From contig JANQGC010000332.1 of assembly GCA_028277515.1 (NCBI GenBank), forward strand, positions 1 to 64,000: a DNA stretch of 64,000 nucleotides. The letters are read 5' to 3'. Below are positions 38,001 through 45,188 of this stretch, in pieces. The DNA is from Anaerolineae bacterium. GTDB taxonomy: Bacteria; Chloroflexota; Anaerolineae; Promineifilales; Promineifilaceae. The position numbers were made by a program, and so were the translations under genes. Every line of letters begins with the position of its first letter. The first letter of the stretch is position 1. The notes below the pieces were generated by a model, which did no database searches, was not told the DNA's origin, and saw only the letters and a list, made by a program, of their open reading frames with translations.

Positions 38001-38244
38001 GTGGAGCAATCACATCAGTCGCTATCCCGATAATTGGCTTTATATTTTGCTCCTGGCAAAGCCTGCTAAACTGCACGACGCCATATAAACCATTCGTGTC
38101 CGTCAATGCCAGGGCGGGCAGGTCATCTTTCACAGCCCGTTCAACCAGTTCCTGAACCGACGCTGTCCCTCCTAACAGGGTATAATGGGAGTGCACCTCC
38201 AGGTGCGTAAAACTATCAGGCAATATATGCATCCTGCCAATCAT
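35086..38244 (-). CDS. dnaE2: Error-prone DNA polymerase III alpha subunit (DnaE2/ImuC type)
   Basis: About 1052 residues. A PHP domain starts at the N-terminus (HSHYTLLGG), the C-family palm carries the catalytic aspartates in LPDIDLDF, and the fingers and tandem HhH region follow; the C-terminal OB segment is near KLVTIQGIRL. The length is that of DnaE2 rather than the longer replicative DnaE1, and the motif HPGGLVITPG fits the error-prone branch. In other bacteria it acts in SOS translesion synthesis with ImuA and ImuB; neither is encoded nearby. Starts at 38268, 38244 and 38232 are possible; none has a strong Shine-Dalgarno. Confidence 0.88.
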   Translation of the reverse strand: MIGRMHILPDSFTHLEVHSHYTLLGGTASVQELVERAVKDDLPALALTDTNGLYGVVQFSRLCQEQNIKPIIGIATDVIAPPGVLAPQGTQSGRLVLLANGVEGYRSLCRLSSLVHDNKKGESPGISWEMLKQNKQGLICLSGGRLGWIEKLIRVGRPKAAARLMSQLGGIFDQDFYLSISPKHPSDPIPKEIAQLGRRFGLPSVAVQPIFCLNKDETSRLRLLSAIDRNCKIDQVSNHLLPNLGDESIPIHWPNKDALIEQYVDFPEALESIAEIVNRCELGLPDGRPIWPVLQLSGEQTAENALRKLTRSGLKEKFGAASSEKIDHRLQLELAIIESRGFAPLFVIVADIVRYARQQNIPVSTRGSVANSLVAYCCGISQVDPIEQDLLFERFLNPDRRSLPDIDLDFCSRRRDEVLDYVRQTYGEEKVALVSTMNTLQPRSALRETAKAFGLEEKQIKKLSKKTPHRWHPDPQRRQSWQGEDLLSDIEDRREQEALQSALSLVGQPHHLSIHPGGLVITPGPLTDTVPVQAAPKGFLITQFDHRDIERVGLPKLDLLGIRALTVMADAEELIHINHDPQFSLNNIPLDDQQTADTLASGETIGVFQCESVGARRTLRKLQVKNVADLAVANAFFKPGPATGGMARSFVNRYRGEEKVRFLHSSLEPILGSTQGVLLFQEQILRIAREIAGLSWLQADGLRKGMSKFQPEEMSALTIAFLSGCQRQPPDGPGFSTQQAETLWEQVKAFAGYGFNKGHATAYADVSYRSAYLKTHYKAEFLCARLADRGGFHHPAVYIAEAKRLGISVRPPHVNFSQKRFSLLPAEKSAQYEPLPTEDILWMGLGQVRALRSKSAAAIIEERAKRPFLDLSDFLIRVPLQKKEITHLIKCGGLDGLGESRLSMLADALHIGRAGSSHQLAFDFAHVQTKEVESAEERWQWELELLGIPLSIQPEQLFGDKDGAVPLSKLPEWRGKLVTIQGIRLPGWTGDKGFFFADGKEYILVYPSRRSQSRNDRGSKISGVEKLERWEPATIKGRWLEDDWGGGLFQVE

Positions 38245-38292
38245 AGAAACCGGGCAAGATGTTTGCAAGAATAAAAAGGAATAAATTCATCA

Positions 38293-38481
38293 ATGAATCA
38301 ACTAAACGGAAAGTCTGCCATTGTTAGTGGAGCCGGTACAGGAATTGGAAAGGGGATAGCACTCGCACTTGCGGCCGAAGGAGTCAAGGTGTTGCTGTTT
38401 GGCAGGCGAAAGAACAAGTTAATCAGCCCAATATCCCAGGAGGAATTTGATGATCTCCCTATCTACCGCCAAACAACTTAA
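38293..38481 (+). pseudogene. Short-chain dehydrogenase fragment (5' end only)
   Basis: About 42 residues match the start of an SDR enzyme: SAIVSGAGTGIGKGIALALAAEG is the cofactor-binding fold with the TGxxxGIG pattern, and GRRKNKL ends the second strand. The match stops near 38418 and the frame then runs into the next gene's Shine-Dalgarno and closes at 38481. The catalytic Ser-Tyr-Lys part is absent. This is a deletion remnant. Confidence 0.75.
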
Positions 38482-38860
38482 AGGGGCTGGATTGGTCTGG
38501 CCCGCAAAAAATAATGACTTCTTCGCCATTCCTGATAGAGGCATGGACGAAAGAGTTTTTGTAATTTCGGATCTGATGTCTTACCTGGATATATTCAGAG
38601 GGTGGCCGGTGGTGACTTTTCACGGATCGGCCGAATGGGCGCTGGATTATATATTAACAACAGAAGTGGTTTGGCTTCCTACCGATGAACAATTGAGAGA
38701 TGTGATTTTAGACAAACTTGCGGAGCCAAATCTGATCCTGACATACGATCGAGATCAATACCGCTGTCAAATAAAAATAGATGGCCAGGATCATGAATTT
38801 CAAGCTGCGATAGCAGGAGAAGTCTATGGCGCGGCCTTGCTTCATATCTTAGAAAAATAA
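38450..38860 (+). CDS. Conserved hypothetical protein, function unknown
   Basis: A 136-residue soluble protein with no signal or helix anchor. It has a compact, ordered composition (FFAIPDRGMDERVFVIS, GWPVVTFHGSAEWALDYI, EVVWLPTDEQLRD, a final Tyr-rich sheet). I recall very similar short proteins in Anaerolineae, some labelled as pilus assembly protein, but I see nothing to support that name. An excellent ggagga Shine-Dalgarno five bases before ATG 38450 shows it is translated. It overlaps the tail of the broken SDR frame. Confidence 0.7.
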   Translation: MISLSTAKQLKGAGLVWPAKNNDFFAIPDRGMDERVFVISDLMSYLDIFRGWPVVTFHGSAEWALDYILTTEVVWLPTDEQLRDVILDKLAEPNLILTYDRDQYRCQIKIDGQDHEFQAAIAGEVYGAALLHILEK

Positions 38861-38904
38861 ATCTAGCTACCCACTAAGTACCAACAAGAAAGTATTGCAG
38901 CATG

Positions 38905-39127
38905 TGTCATGCCGAGCTTGTCGAGGTATCTCTCAAGAGATTTCTCGCTTTGCTGCTAAGAAACAAGCCGTATCAAATTGTCATTCCGATGCGAAGCGAG
39001 GAATCTTATAGATTCATTATGTTGAGAATGCAAAGATCCTTCACTCCGCAAGCTACGTTCAGGATGACGAACTGGTGTTTCTTTTCTCATAGAGTATCGC
39101 TCGCGATCTGGAACTTCTCGAAATGAC
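38905..39127. repeat. Degenerate foldback repeat cluster
   Basis: Two units read tcatgccgagcttgtcgagg / tcattccgatgcgaagcgagg on + (38907-38926, 38981-39001), each followed by an atct motif; two more read in the opposite direction (agatcc...caggatgac at 39034-39067, and gatct...cgaaatgac at 39105-39127). This is the pattern of the widespread gtcattccgagc-type intergenic repeat. Confidence 0.65.
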
Positions 39128-39170
39128 AATCGTCAACACATAGTTGCTCGTACTTAGTTTAGAAACAGTT

Positions 39171-39270
39171 CGCGGACAAGAGCGGATTTTCGCCGATAAA
39201 AAAAATTCAGCGTCATCAGTGTGAATCAGCGTCCAATTAATCTTCTCTTTGTAAAAGTGTCGGGTTACTA
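39171..39270. repeat. Dispersed foldback repeat, copy 2
   Basis: Matches 34486-34592 over most of its length (gacaagagcggatttt, gtgaatcagcgtccaatta, cttctctttgtaaa, gtgtcgggttacta). Its left inverted arm is degenerate, so this copy has lost the terminal symmetry. Confidence 0.75.
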
Positions 39271-39325
39271 GAAATAAATTTGATCTGAGAATGTCGAATA
39301 AAGGTGATGAGGTTATAATACGGAT

Positions 39326-39811
39326 ATGAGAAAGCCCTTTGAACGCTTAGGAATTGTGCCCTATTTTATTCTTGGGTTCGCTCTTCTGGTTTTGGGCATT
39401 TTGGCTATGAACCATATCATAGACAATTGGTGGCCCATGGATGTACAGCGGATCGATCTGGTGCGTGCAACAGCCTTAGGCCAGGTTGATCCCGCTTCTT
39501 TAATGGAAGCGGCCAATACAGAAATCATTCTTGCATTTTTATCCGCTGTGTTGGTGGCAACGACCGGTCTAACCCTACCGATTACTTATTACCTCAATCA
39601 TCGGTTTCAATCACAAAACACGTTAATGTCTCCCCATTTCCTGGTTGTTTTACGACAAGCGATGTTTATCGGTTTCTGGGCATCTTTCTGCCTCTGGCTG
39701 CAAATGAATCGAATGCTCGGTATCGCCGTCGTGGTTCTGGTTGCCGGGGTATTGATCTTATTTGAAATCTTACTTCAAATCCGAACCCGTGCTGCAAAGG
39801 TGAGCGCTTAG
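39326..39811 (+). CDS. Small integral membrane protein, unknown function
   Basis: A 161-residue protein with four predicted helices: about 11-31, 68-88, 108-124 and 130-148, separated by short loops. I recognise no family. Its stop codon abuts the GTG start of selA, so it is the first gene of the long + strand run to 47712. Confidence 0.7.
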   Translation: MRKPFERLGIVPYFILGFALLVLGILAMNHIIDNWWPMDVQRIDLVRATALGQVDPASLMEAANTEIILAFLSAVLVATTGLTLPITYYLNHRFQSQNTLMSPHFLVVLRQAMFIGFWASFCLWLQMNRMLGIAVVVLVAGVLILFEILLQIRTRAAKVSA

Positions 39812-41218
39812 GTGAGCAGCCCTTCCGGTGTCAACCAACAATTGCTTCGTCAATTGCCCAGCATAGATAAACTACTTCAACAAAACGCCTGCCAATCTCT
39901 GATTACAACCTACGGCCGCTCACTGACTCTGGAGGCGCTTCGTACGGCCCTGGAAAGTTACCGTGTGCAAATTTTGAATGGGGAGCTTTCACAGCCGGTA
40001 AGCGCAGAGGAAGTGGTGACCCAATCCGGGGAAAATTTATTTGATCTGGTTGCCCCTACACTCTATCCTATTATTAATGCCACCGGGATCATCATCCATA
40101 CCAATCTAGGCCGCGCCCCGCTGAGTCAAAGTGCTCTGGCAGCACTGCATGAAGTCGCTAAAGAATATTCAAATTTAGAATTTGATATCGCTTCAGGAAA
40201 TCGTGGGTCCCGCCACATTCATGCGCAAACCCTGCTCAAACGATTAACCCAGGCCGAAGATGCAATGGTTGTGAATAATAATGCCTCGGCCGTCTTATTG
40301 TTGCTCTCAGCATTATGTAAGGATCGTGAAGTCATCATTAGCCGTGGCCAATTAGTTGAAATTGGCGGCGGTTTTCGGATACCTGACGTAATGGCTCAAT
40401 CGGGCGCACAGTTAGTGGAAGTTGGCACGACCAACCGCACCCATCTGTATGATTACGAAAATGGGATCAGCGAACGAACGGGGGCTATTATGGTCGCCCA
40501 CACCTCCAACTACGAGGTGATTGGATTTACGACTGAACCCTCTTTAGAGGAATTGGCCCAATTAGCCCATAAACACAATACCCCGTTGCTATACGATCAG
40601 GGAAGTGGAGCGATTCTCGACGTTGAGCGGTTTGGGCTGGATGCGGAACCCACGGTGCTGGATGGTTTACAGGCGGGTGTTGATGTTATTGCCTTCAGCG
40701 GTGATAAACTCCTCGGTGGACCGCAGGCGGGTATCTTATGCGGCCGTGCCGATCTCATGCAACAGCTTAAACGACATCCCTTGGCCCGTGCCATTCGCGC
40801 CGACAAACTTTGTTTAGCTGCTCTCAGCACGACCTTGAACCATTACCTGAAAGATGAAGCCTTGCAAGAAATTCCCGTCTGGCAAATGATCGCCCGCCCT
40901 CTTCAGGACATTGCCCAAACCGCCGAAAAATGGCAAAAAGAGTTACGCAATCACCAAATCCAGTCCAAAACAGTTGATGGGCGATCAAGAGTAGGTGGGG
41001 GCAGTTTGCCAGGAACCAGCCTTCCTACTAAACTGGTAGCTATTATGACAACTAATGCGCCAAGCCTGGCCAAAGAATTAAGAAACGCGCCGGCCCCCAT
41101 TATCGGCCGGATTCAGGATGATCAACTCTTGCTCGATCCGCGAACTGTCATGCCTCACCAGGAGGAAGATTTCTTAAACACGTTGATTGAAACTTGCACT
41201 AAATATGACCAGTATTAA
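39812..41218 (+). CDS. selA: L-seryl-tRNA(Sec) selenium transferase
   Basis: A 468-residue PLP enzyme that converts seryl-tRNA(Sec) to selenocysteyl-tRNA(Sec). The N-terminal LRQLPSIDKLL domain distinguishes true SelA from SelA-like enzymes; HTNLGRAPLS and the PLP lysine K299 in FSGDKLLGGPQAG are present. GTG start directly after the previous stop; the tsaD start lies inside its 3' end (14-base overlap). selB, selC and selD are not in this window, so the rest of the selenocysteine machinery must be elsewhere. Confidence 0.93.
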   Translation: MSSPSGVNQQLLRQLPSIDKLLQQNACQSLITTYGRSLTLEALRTALESYRVQILNGELSQPVSAEEVVTQSGENLFDLVAPTLYPIINATGIIIHTNLGRAPLSQSALAALHEVAKEYSNLEFDIASGNRGSRHIHAQTLLKRLTQAEDAMVVNNNASAVLLLLSALCKDREVIISRGQLVEIGGGFRIPDVMAQSGAQLVEVGTTNRTHLYDYENGISERTGAIMVAHTSNYEVIGFTTEPSLEELAQLAHKHNTPLLYDQGSGAILDVERFGLDAEPTVLDGLQAGVDVIAFSGDKLLGGPQAGILCGRADLMQQLKRHPLARAIRADKLCLAALSTTLNHYLKDEALQEIPVWQMIARPLQDIAQTAEKWQKELRNHQIQSKTVDGRSRVGGGSLPGTSLPTKLVAIMTTNAPSLAKELRNAPAPIIGRIQDDQLLLDPRTVMPHQEEDFLNTLIETCTKYDQY

Positions 41219-42227
41219 TGACGCAAATTCCCGCATTTTAGCGATTGAAACCTCCTGCGATGAAACGGCCGCCGCTGTCGTAGACAACGGGTCAACCATT
41301 CTCAGCAATGTCATCGCCAGCCAAACCAACCTTCACGCCGAATTTGGCGGCATTTTTCCTGAGGTAGCTTCACGTCGCCACATTGAGGTTATCTACCCGG
41401 TCGTGGAACAGGCGATGCGTGGAGCATTTATCGGTTTTGATGACCTGGACTGCATTGCCGTTACACGAGGTCCAGGGTTGGTCGGCTCCCTGCTCGTCGG
41501 TGTGAATATGGCCAAAGGTCTGGCTATGGCTAGAAATAAACCTCTGCTTGGCATCAACCACATCGAAGGGCACATCTCATCCCTTTGGTTAACCGAAGAG
41601 GCATCAGAAATCGAATTTCCAGTGGTCACCCTCGTCGTCAGTGGAGGCCATTCTGAATTGTTTTTGGTTTTGGATTACGGCCGTTACCAACATTTGGGTG
41701 GTACGATGGATGATGCTGCCGGAGAAGCGTTTGACAAGGTCGGAAGATTGTTGGAGCTACCCTATCCTGGTGGGCCGGCAATTGATGCTGCCTCCGTCGA
41801 TGGCAATCCTCACGCGTTCCGCTTTCCCCGAGCCGCGATGCGCCAGGAACATGGTTATGATTTCAGTTTTAGTGGTCTGAAAACGGCGGTGCTACGCCAA
41901 ACGAAGCATTTCACTCCTGGCCAACTGCCGGTAAATGATTTAGCCGCCAGCTTCCAGGCAGCAGTTGTCGATGCTTTGGTCACAAAAACCGTGCGGGCGG
42001 CCGAAGATTACAACGCCACCGCAATTCATATAGCGGGGGGCGTAGCCGCAAACCGCGCGCTACGCAAAGCTATGAAGGAAGCTGTTGATATACCAGTTCG
42101 CGTTCCCCCAATTGAATTGTGCACTGACAACGCAGCCATGATCGGAGCGACCGCTCATTGGCATTTCACAATTGGCCGGCGTGACTCCTTAGATATGGAT
42201 GTGATTCCTAGTCTACAGCTCGTTTAA
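41205..42227 (+). CDS. tsaD: tRNA N6-threonylcarbamoyladenosine synthase subunit TsaD
   Basis: A 340-residue ASKHA-fold protein transferring the threonylcarbamoyl group to A37 of ANN-decoding tRNAs, with TsaB and TsaE. ILAIETSCDETAAAVV opens the fold, metal-binding HIEGH is near 112 and VVSGGHSEL and GEAFDKVGRLL are intact. ATG 41205 lies inside the end of selA, so the genes are translationally coupled; the longer frame from TTG 41187 is rejected. Confidence 0.95.
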   Translation: MTSINDANSRILAIETSCDETAAAVVDNGSTILSNVIASQTNLHAEFGGIFPEVASRRHIEVIYPVVEQAMRGAFIGFDDLDCIAVTRGPGLVGSLLVGVNMAKGLAMARNKPLLGINHIEGHISSLWLTEEASEIEFPVVTLVVSGGHSELFLVLDYGRYQHLGGTMDDAAGEAFDKVGRLLELPYPGGPAIDAASVDGNPHAFRFPRAAMRQEHGYDFSFSGLKTAVLRQTKHFTPGQLPVNDLAASFQAAVVDALVTKTVRAAEDYNATAIHIAGGVAANRALRKAMKEAVDIPVRVPPIELCTDNAAMIGATAHWHFTIGRRDSLDMDVIPSLQLV

Positions 42228-42244
42228 ACGACCCTGGGTTGATC

Positions 42245-43333
42245 ATGAACGCACATTCGAGCCATATGTCTGAACCTATCTTTGAAAAAGCAGCAGATCG
42301 CCTCTTCCAAGACAGCATTGATCCCATCATCATAACTGATCTAGCAGGCTCTATCCTCATCGCCAATCATCAAGCCGGAAAGATATTTGAGAGAGATATC
42401 CATGCGCTCATCGGTCAAAATATAAGGGATATCCATCAAGAAGATGGTCACCTGCCAAATTTCAGCGAACTTCCTGATGAAAGCATTGAACGCTTTGACA
42501 GCCTCATTCCTCTACCCGGTAAAGACAAACAGCTTTATGTTCAAGTTCTCGCCCGGCGCTATACCCTCAATGGGGACGATTTGGTGCAGTGGATTCATCA
42601 TGATCTGACACGGCAGGAAGAACTAGACAAAATGCGCCAGGATCTGACGGTCATGCTGGTTCATGATTTGCAAAGCCCATTAGGCAATGTAATTTCCAGC
42701 TTAGAGATCGTTCGCAACGAACTCGATTCCGGGACCAATCCCTCCTTAAACGAAATGATTGATATCGCCGTGCGCAATAGTCAATATCTACAATCCCTTG
42801 TTGAGTCGTTATTGGACGTGAGCCATTTAGAAGCCGGCCACTCATTAGAAAAACTTGCACCAGTCGATGTCAATGAGCTTATAGAATACGCTTCTGCGGT
42901 CCAATCGCCAGATTTTGAGGTTAGAAACGTCACTTTAAACATCGACATTGACCCTTCCCTTCCCAATATAATGGCTGAAATTAATATTTTACGCCGGGTT
43001 TTACTAAACTTATTGAACAATGCCTTGAAGCACAGTCAGAGGGGCCAGGAAATTGTTATCAAAGCGTGCGCTGTAGACAAAGAAAACGTCGTAAAGATTT
43101 CTGTCATTGATCAAGGTCCTGGAATCCCTGAGGGCTTTCAAGAAATCATTTTCGAGAAGTTCCAACGTGCTGAGCGAGACTCATCCTCTGATGGGCTTGG
43201 ACTCGGATTGGCTTTTTGCCGTTTGGCTGTAGAAGCACATGGCGGAGAAATTTGGGTTGAGAATATCGTGGATGGAGGGGCTTGTTTCTCCTTCACTATT
43301 CCATCCAGCAAAATTGACCCGGCTAAGCAATAA
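42245..43333 (+). CDS. PAS-domain sensor histidine kinase, soluble
   Basis: A 362-residue kinase with no transmembrane helix. A PAS domain (about 20-125) precedes HisKA with H140 in LVHDLQSP and an HATPase domain (NLLNNALKHS, DQGPGIPEG, GLGLGLAF). The ATG 42245 is preferred to TTG 42239. Likely an intracellular sensor; the partner could be the LuxR-type regulator at 47056 or one elsewhere. Confidence 0.9.
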   Translation: MNAHSSHMSEPIFEKAADRLFQDSIDPIIITDLAGSILIANHQAGKIFERDIHALIGQNIRDIHQEDGHLPNFSELPDESIERFDSLIPLPGKDKQLYVQVLARRYTLNGDDLVQWIHHDLTRQEELDKMRQDLTVMLVHDLQSPLGNVISSLEIVRNELDSGTNPSLNEMIDIAVRNSQYLQSLVESLLDVSHLEAGHSLEKLAPVDVNELIEYASAVQSPDFEVRNVTLNIDIDPSLPNIMAEINILRRVLLNLLNNALKHSQRGQEIVIKACAVDKENVVKISVIDQGPGIPEGFQEIIFEKFQRAERDSSSDGLGLGLAFCRLAVEAHGGEIWVENIVDGGACFSFTIPSSKIDPAKQ

Positions 43334-43348
43334 ATCGCTTGCCAGGCA

Positions 43349-43936
43349 ATGATTACCTCCCAGTTTCGTTGGATTGTCCGCCTGACTTCATTTTTCCTGG
43401 CGATTACGATTCTAATCATCGTGTTGATTACAGCGGGATTTTTTGATCCTTCGCCTATCGGTCAGCAGGTACGGCAGGAAGATTTGCCTAAAATGAGCCT
43501 GGATGCTTCAACTCGCAAGATAAACTGGCTTGAAAGCAGCGTTCCAAATCCCCCTTACTCAGTTCGGCTAACCGCTGCCCTTGAGCAGGGAGAAGAAGAT
43601 ATTGCCTACGGGCTTGTCTTGGGAAATGACGACTCTTATTATGCTATAGCGGTATCCCCCCTTGGTTATCTTGCGATTTGGGAGACATCGGAAACTGAAA
43701 CATATCATTTAAATTGGCAGACATGGCCACACATACGCACGGGAAAACAGCAAAATGAAATTTGGTTGGATGTTGTAAATGATCAAGCGAGGGTGCGCAT
43801 AAACCGGGAGTGGCTTTGGGAAGGTGTAATCGATTCCGCCGGCGATAACATCGGTATTTTAGGAGAAAGCTTTGGGGAGGAATCAGTCATTGAGTTTGAT
43901 TCTCTGGAATTATTTGCTGAAGTGGATGAAAATTGA
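43349..43936 (+). CDS. Membrane-anchored protein, LamG-like outer domain
   Basis: A 195-residue protein with one N-terminal helix (about 9-31) and an exported beta-rich domain. The YYAIAVSPLGYLAIWE and IWLDVVNDQARVRINREWLWEG pattern resembles concanavalin-like/LamG-type jelly-rolls seen in bacterial surface proteins, but I cannot assign a family firmly. It overlaps nothing but is only two bases from the P450 start, so it is probably co-expressed. Confidence 0.6.
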   Translation: MITSQFRWIVRLTSFFLAITILIIVLITAGFFDPSPIGQQVRQEDLPKMSLDASTRKINWLESSVPNPPYSVRLTAALEQGEEDIAYGLVLGNDDSYYAIAVSPLGYLAIWETSETETYHLNWQTWPHIRTGKQQNEIWLDVVNDQARVRINREWLWEGVIDSAGDNIGILGESFGEESVIEFDSLELFAEVDEN

Positions 43937-43938
43937 TT

Positions 43939-45156
43939 ATGAGCAACCCGGAAATCCAGAACGGCAAACAATACGATCTGTTTAGCAGAAAATTTAAAGC
44001 GGACCCCTTCCCAACCTTTGCCAGGATGCGCCAGGAAGCGCCAATTTTTCCTCACAAAGCTCCAAACGGGTCAACCATTTGGTATATTACAAAATATGAC
44101 GACGTCCTGACCGTGCTGCGCGACGACGAGAATTTTTGTAAAGATGTACGTAACGCCCAAGATGCTCCTTCCACCGGACCTGCAACCCGCCAGCGAATTA
44201 ATGAAAATATGTTATTTTCCGATCCGCCTCACCATACCAGGCTGCGTTCTTTAGTCAGCAAAGCTTTTACCCCCCGTCGAATGGAAGGCATGCGCCCTCA
44301 AATTGAAACGATTGCGACACAATTGCTCAATAAGGTTCAAAAACAAGGTGAAATGGACTTAATTTCCTCTTACGCTCTTCCTTTGCCATTATTTGTCATT
44401 TCCGAGATGCTTGGCATCGTGGATAAAGATAGGTCAGTCGTGGCTGATTGGTCGCAAGCTATCATCTCACCGGGAAGTCGCAATCTGAATTACAGCGCAC
44501 GAAAAAGAAAATTACGCGCTTTTACCCGATATTTAGACAATTTGTTTAATGAACGGCGTAATGACCCCAAGGATGACCTTATTTCGGCTTTAACCCAGGT
44601 TGAGGAAGAAGGAGATGCCCTAAATGAGATGGAATTATCCAGTATGGTTGCTCTACTGCTGGTGACCGGTCATGAGACGACGGTCAATCTTATTGGCAAT
44701 GGGACCCTGGCGCTATTGCTCCATCCGGAGCAGCTTGAACACTTGCGAGCGAATCCATCTTTATGGCCAACGGCCGTTGAAGAGTTGCTTCGTTATGATG
44801 GCCCGGTAGAAACTTCTACCTCTCGTTGGGCCAGGCGCGATGTAAAATTGGATGATCACCAAATCAAACGAGGCGATCAGGTACGAGTTGTTCTAACTTC
44901 AGCCAACCGTGATGAGAAATATTTTGAATATGCGGCCGAATTAAATGTACAGCGCCAAAACAATAAACATTTAGCCTTTGGTATGGGCATTCATTATTGT
45001 TTAGGTGCTCCATTGGCAAGAATTGAGGGAGAAATCGCGCTAAAAACGTTATTCAACCGATTTCCCAATTTGCATTTAAGCAATCCAACAAAAGAATTTG
45101 CCTGGCGCAGCGGGGTCCTTTTCAGAGGACTTGAACATTTAGCTGTCTCCTGGTAG
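43939..45156 (+). CDS. Cytochrome P450
   Basis: A 405-residue soluble bacterial P450. The oxygen-activating I-helix motif is VTGHETT, the ExxR is EELLR, the PERF-like region lies in ANRDEKYF, and the heme ligand C354 is in FGMGIHYCLGAPLAR. The N-terminus lacks a membrane anchor. The substrate is unknown; ferredoxin and reductase genes are not nearby. ATG 43939 is three bases past the previous stop codon; the TTG at 43933 would overlap it. Confidence 0.93.
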   Translation: MSNPEIQNGKQYDLFSRKFKADPFPTFARMRQEAPIFPHKAPNGSTIWYITKYDDVLTVLRDDENFCKDVRNAQDAPSTGPATRQRINENMLFSDPPHHTRLRSLVSKAFTPRRMEGMRPQIETIATQLLNKVQKQGEMDLISSYALPLPLFVISEMLGIVDKDRSVVADWSQAIISPGSRNLNYSARKRKLRAFTRYLDNLFNERRNDPKDDLISALTQVEEEGDALNEMELSSMVALLLVTGHETTVNLIGNGTLALLLHPEQLEHLRANPSLWPTAVEELLRYDGPVETSTSRWARRDVKLDDHQIKRGDQVRVVLTSANRDEKYFEYAAELNVQRQNNKHLAFGMGIHYCLGAPLARIEGEIALKTLFNRFPNLHLSNPTKEFAWRSGVLFRGLEHLAVSW

Positions 45157-45188
45157 GCTGAACAAGAGAGTAGAAAACGCAACAACCT

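Larger units (their letters stand above)
38861..39325. other. Repeat-rich intergenic region
   Basis: No gene with coding character. It holds a foldback repeat cluster and the second copy of the dispersed foldback repeat (both listed separately), then about 55 bases that must contain the promoter and leader of the long operon beginning at 39326. Confidence 0.6.

Noticed and set aside
38293..38481. Selenocysteine readthrough of the SDR frame
   Set aside because: The frame loses SDR similarity well before its stop and no SECIS-like hairpin is apparent.
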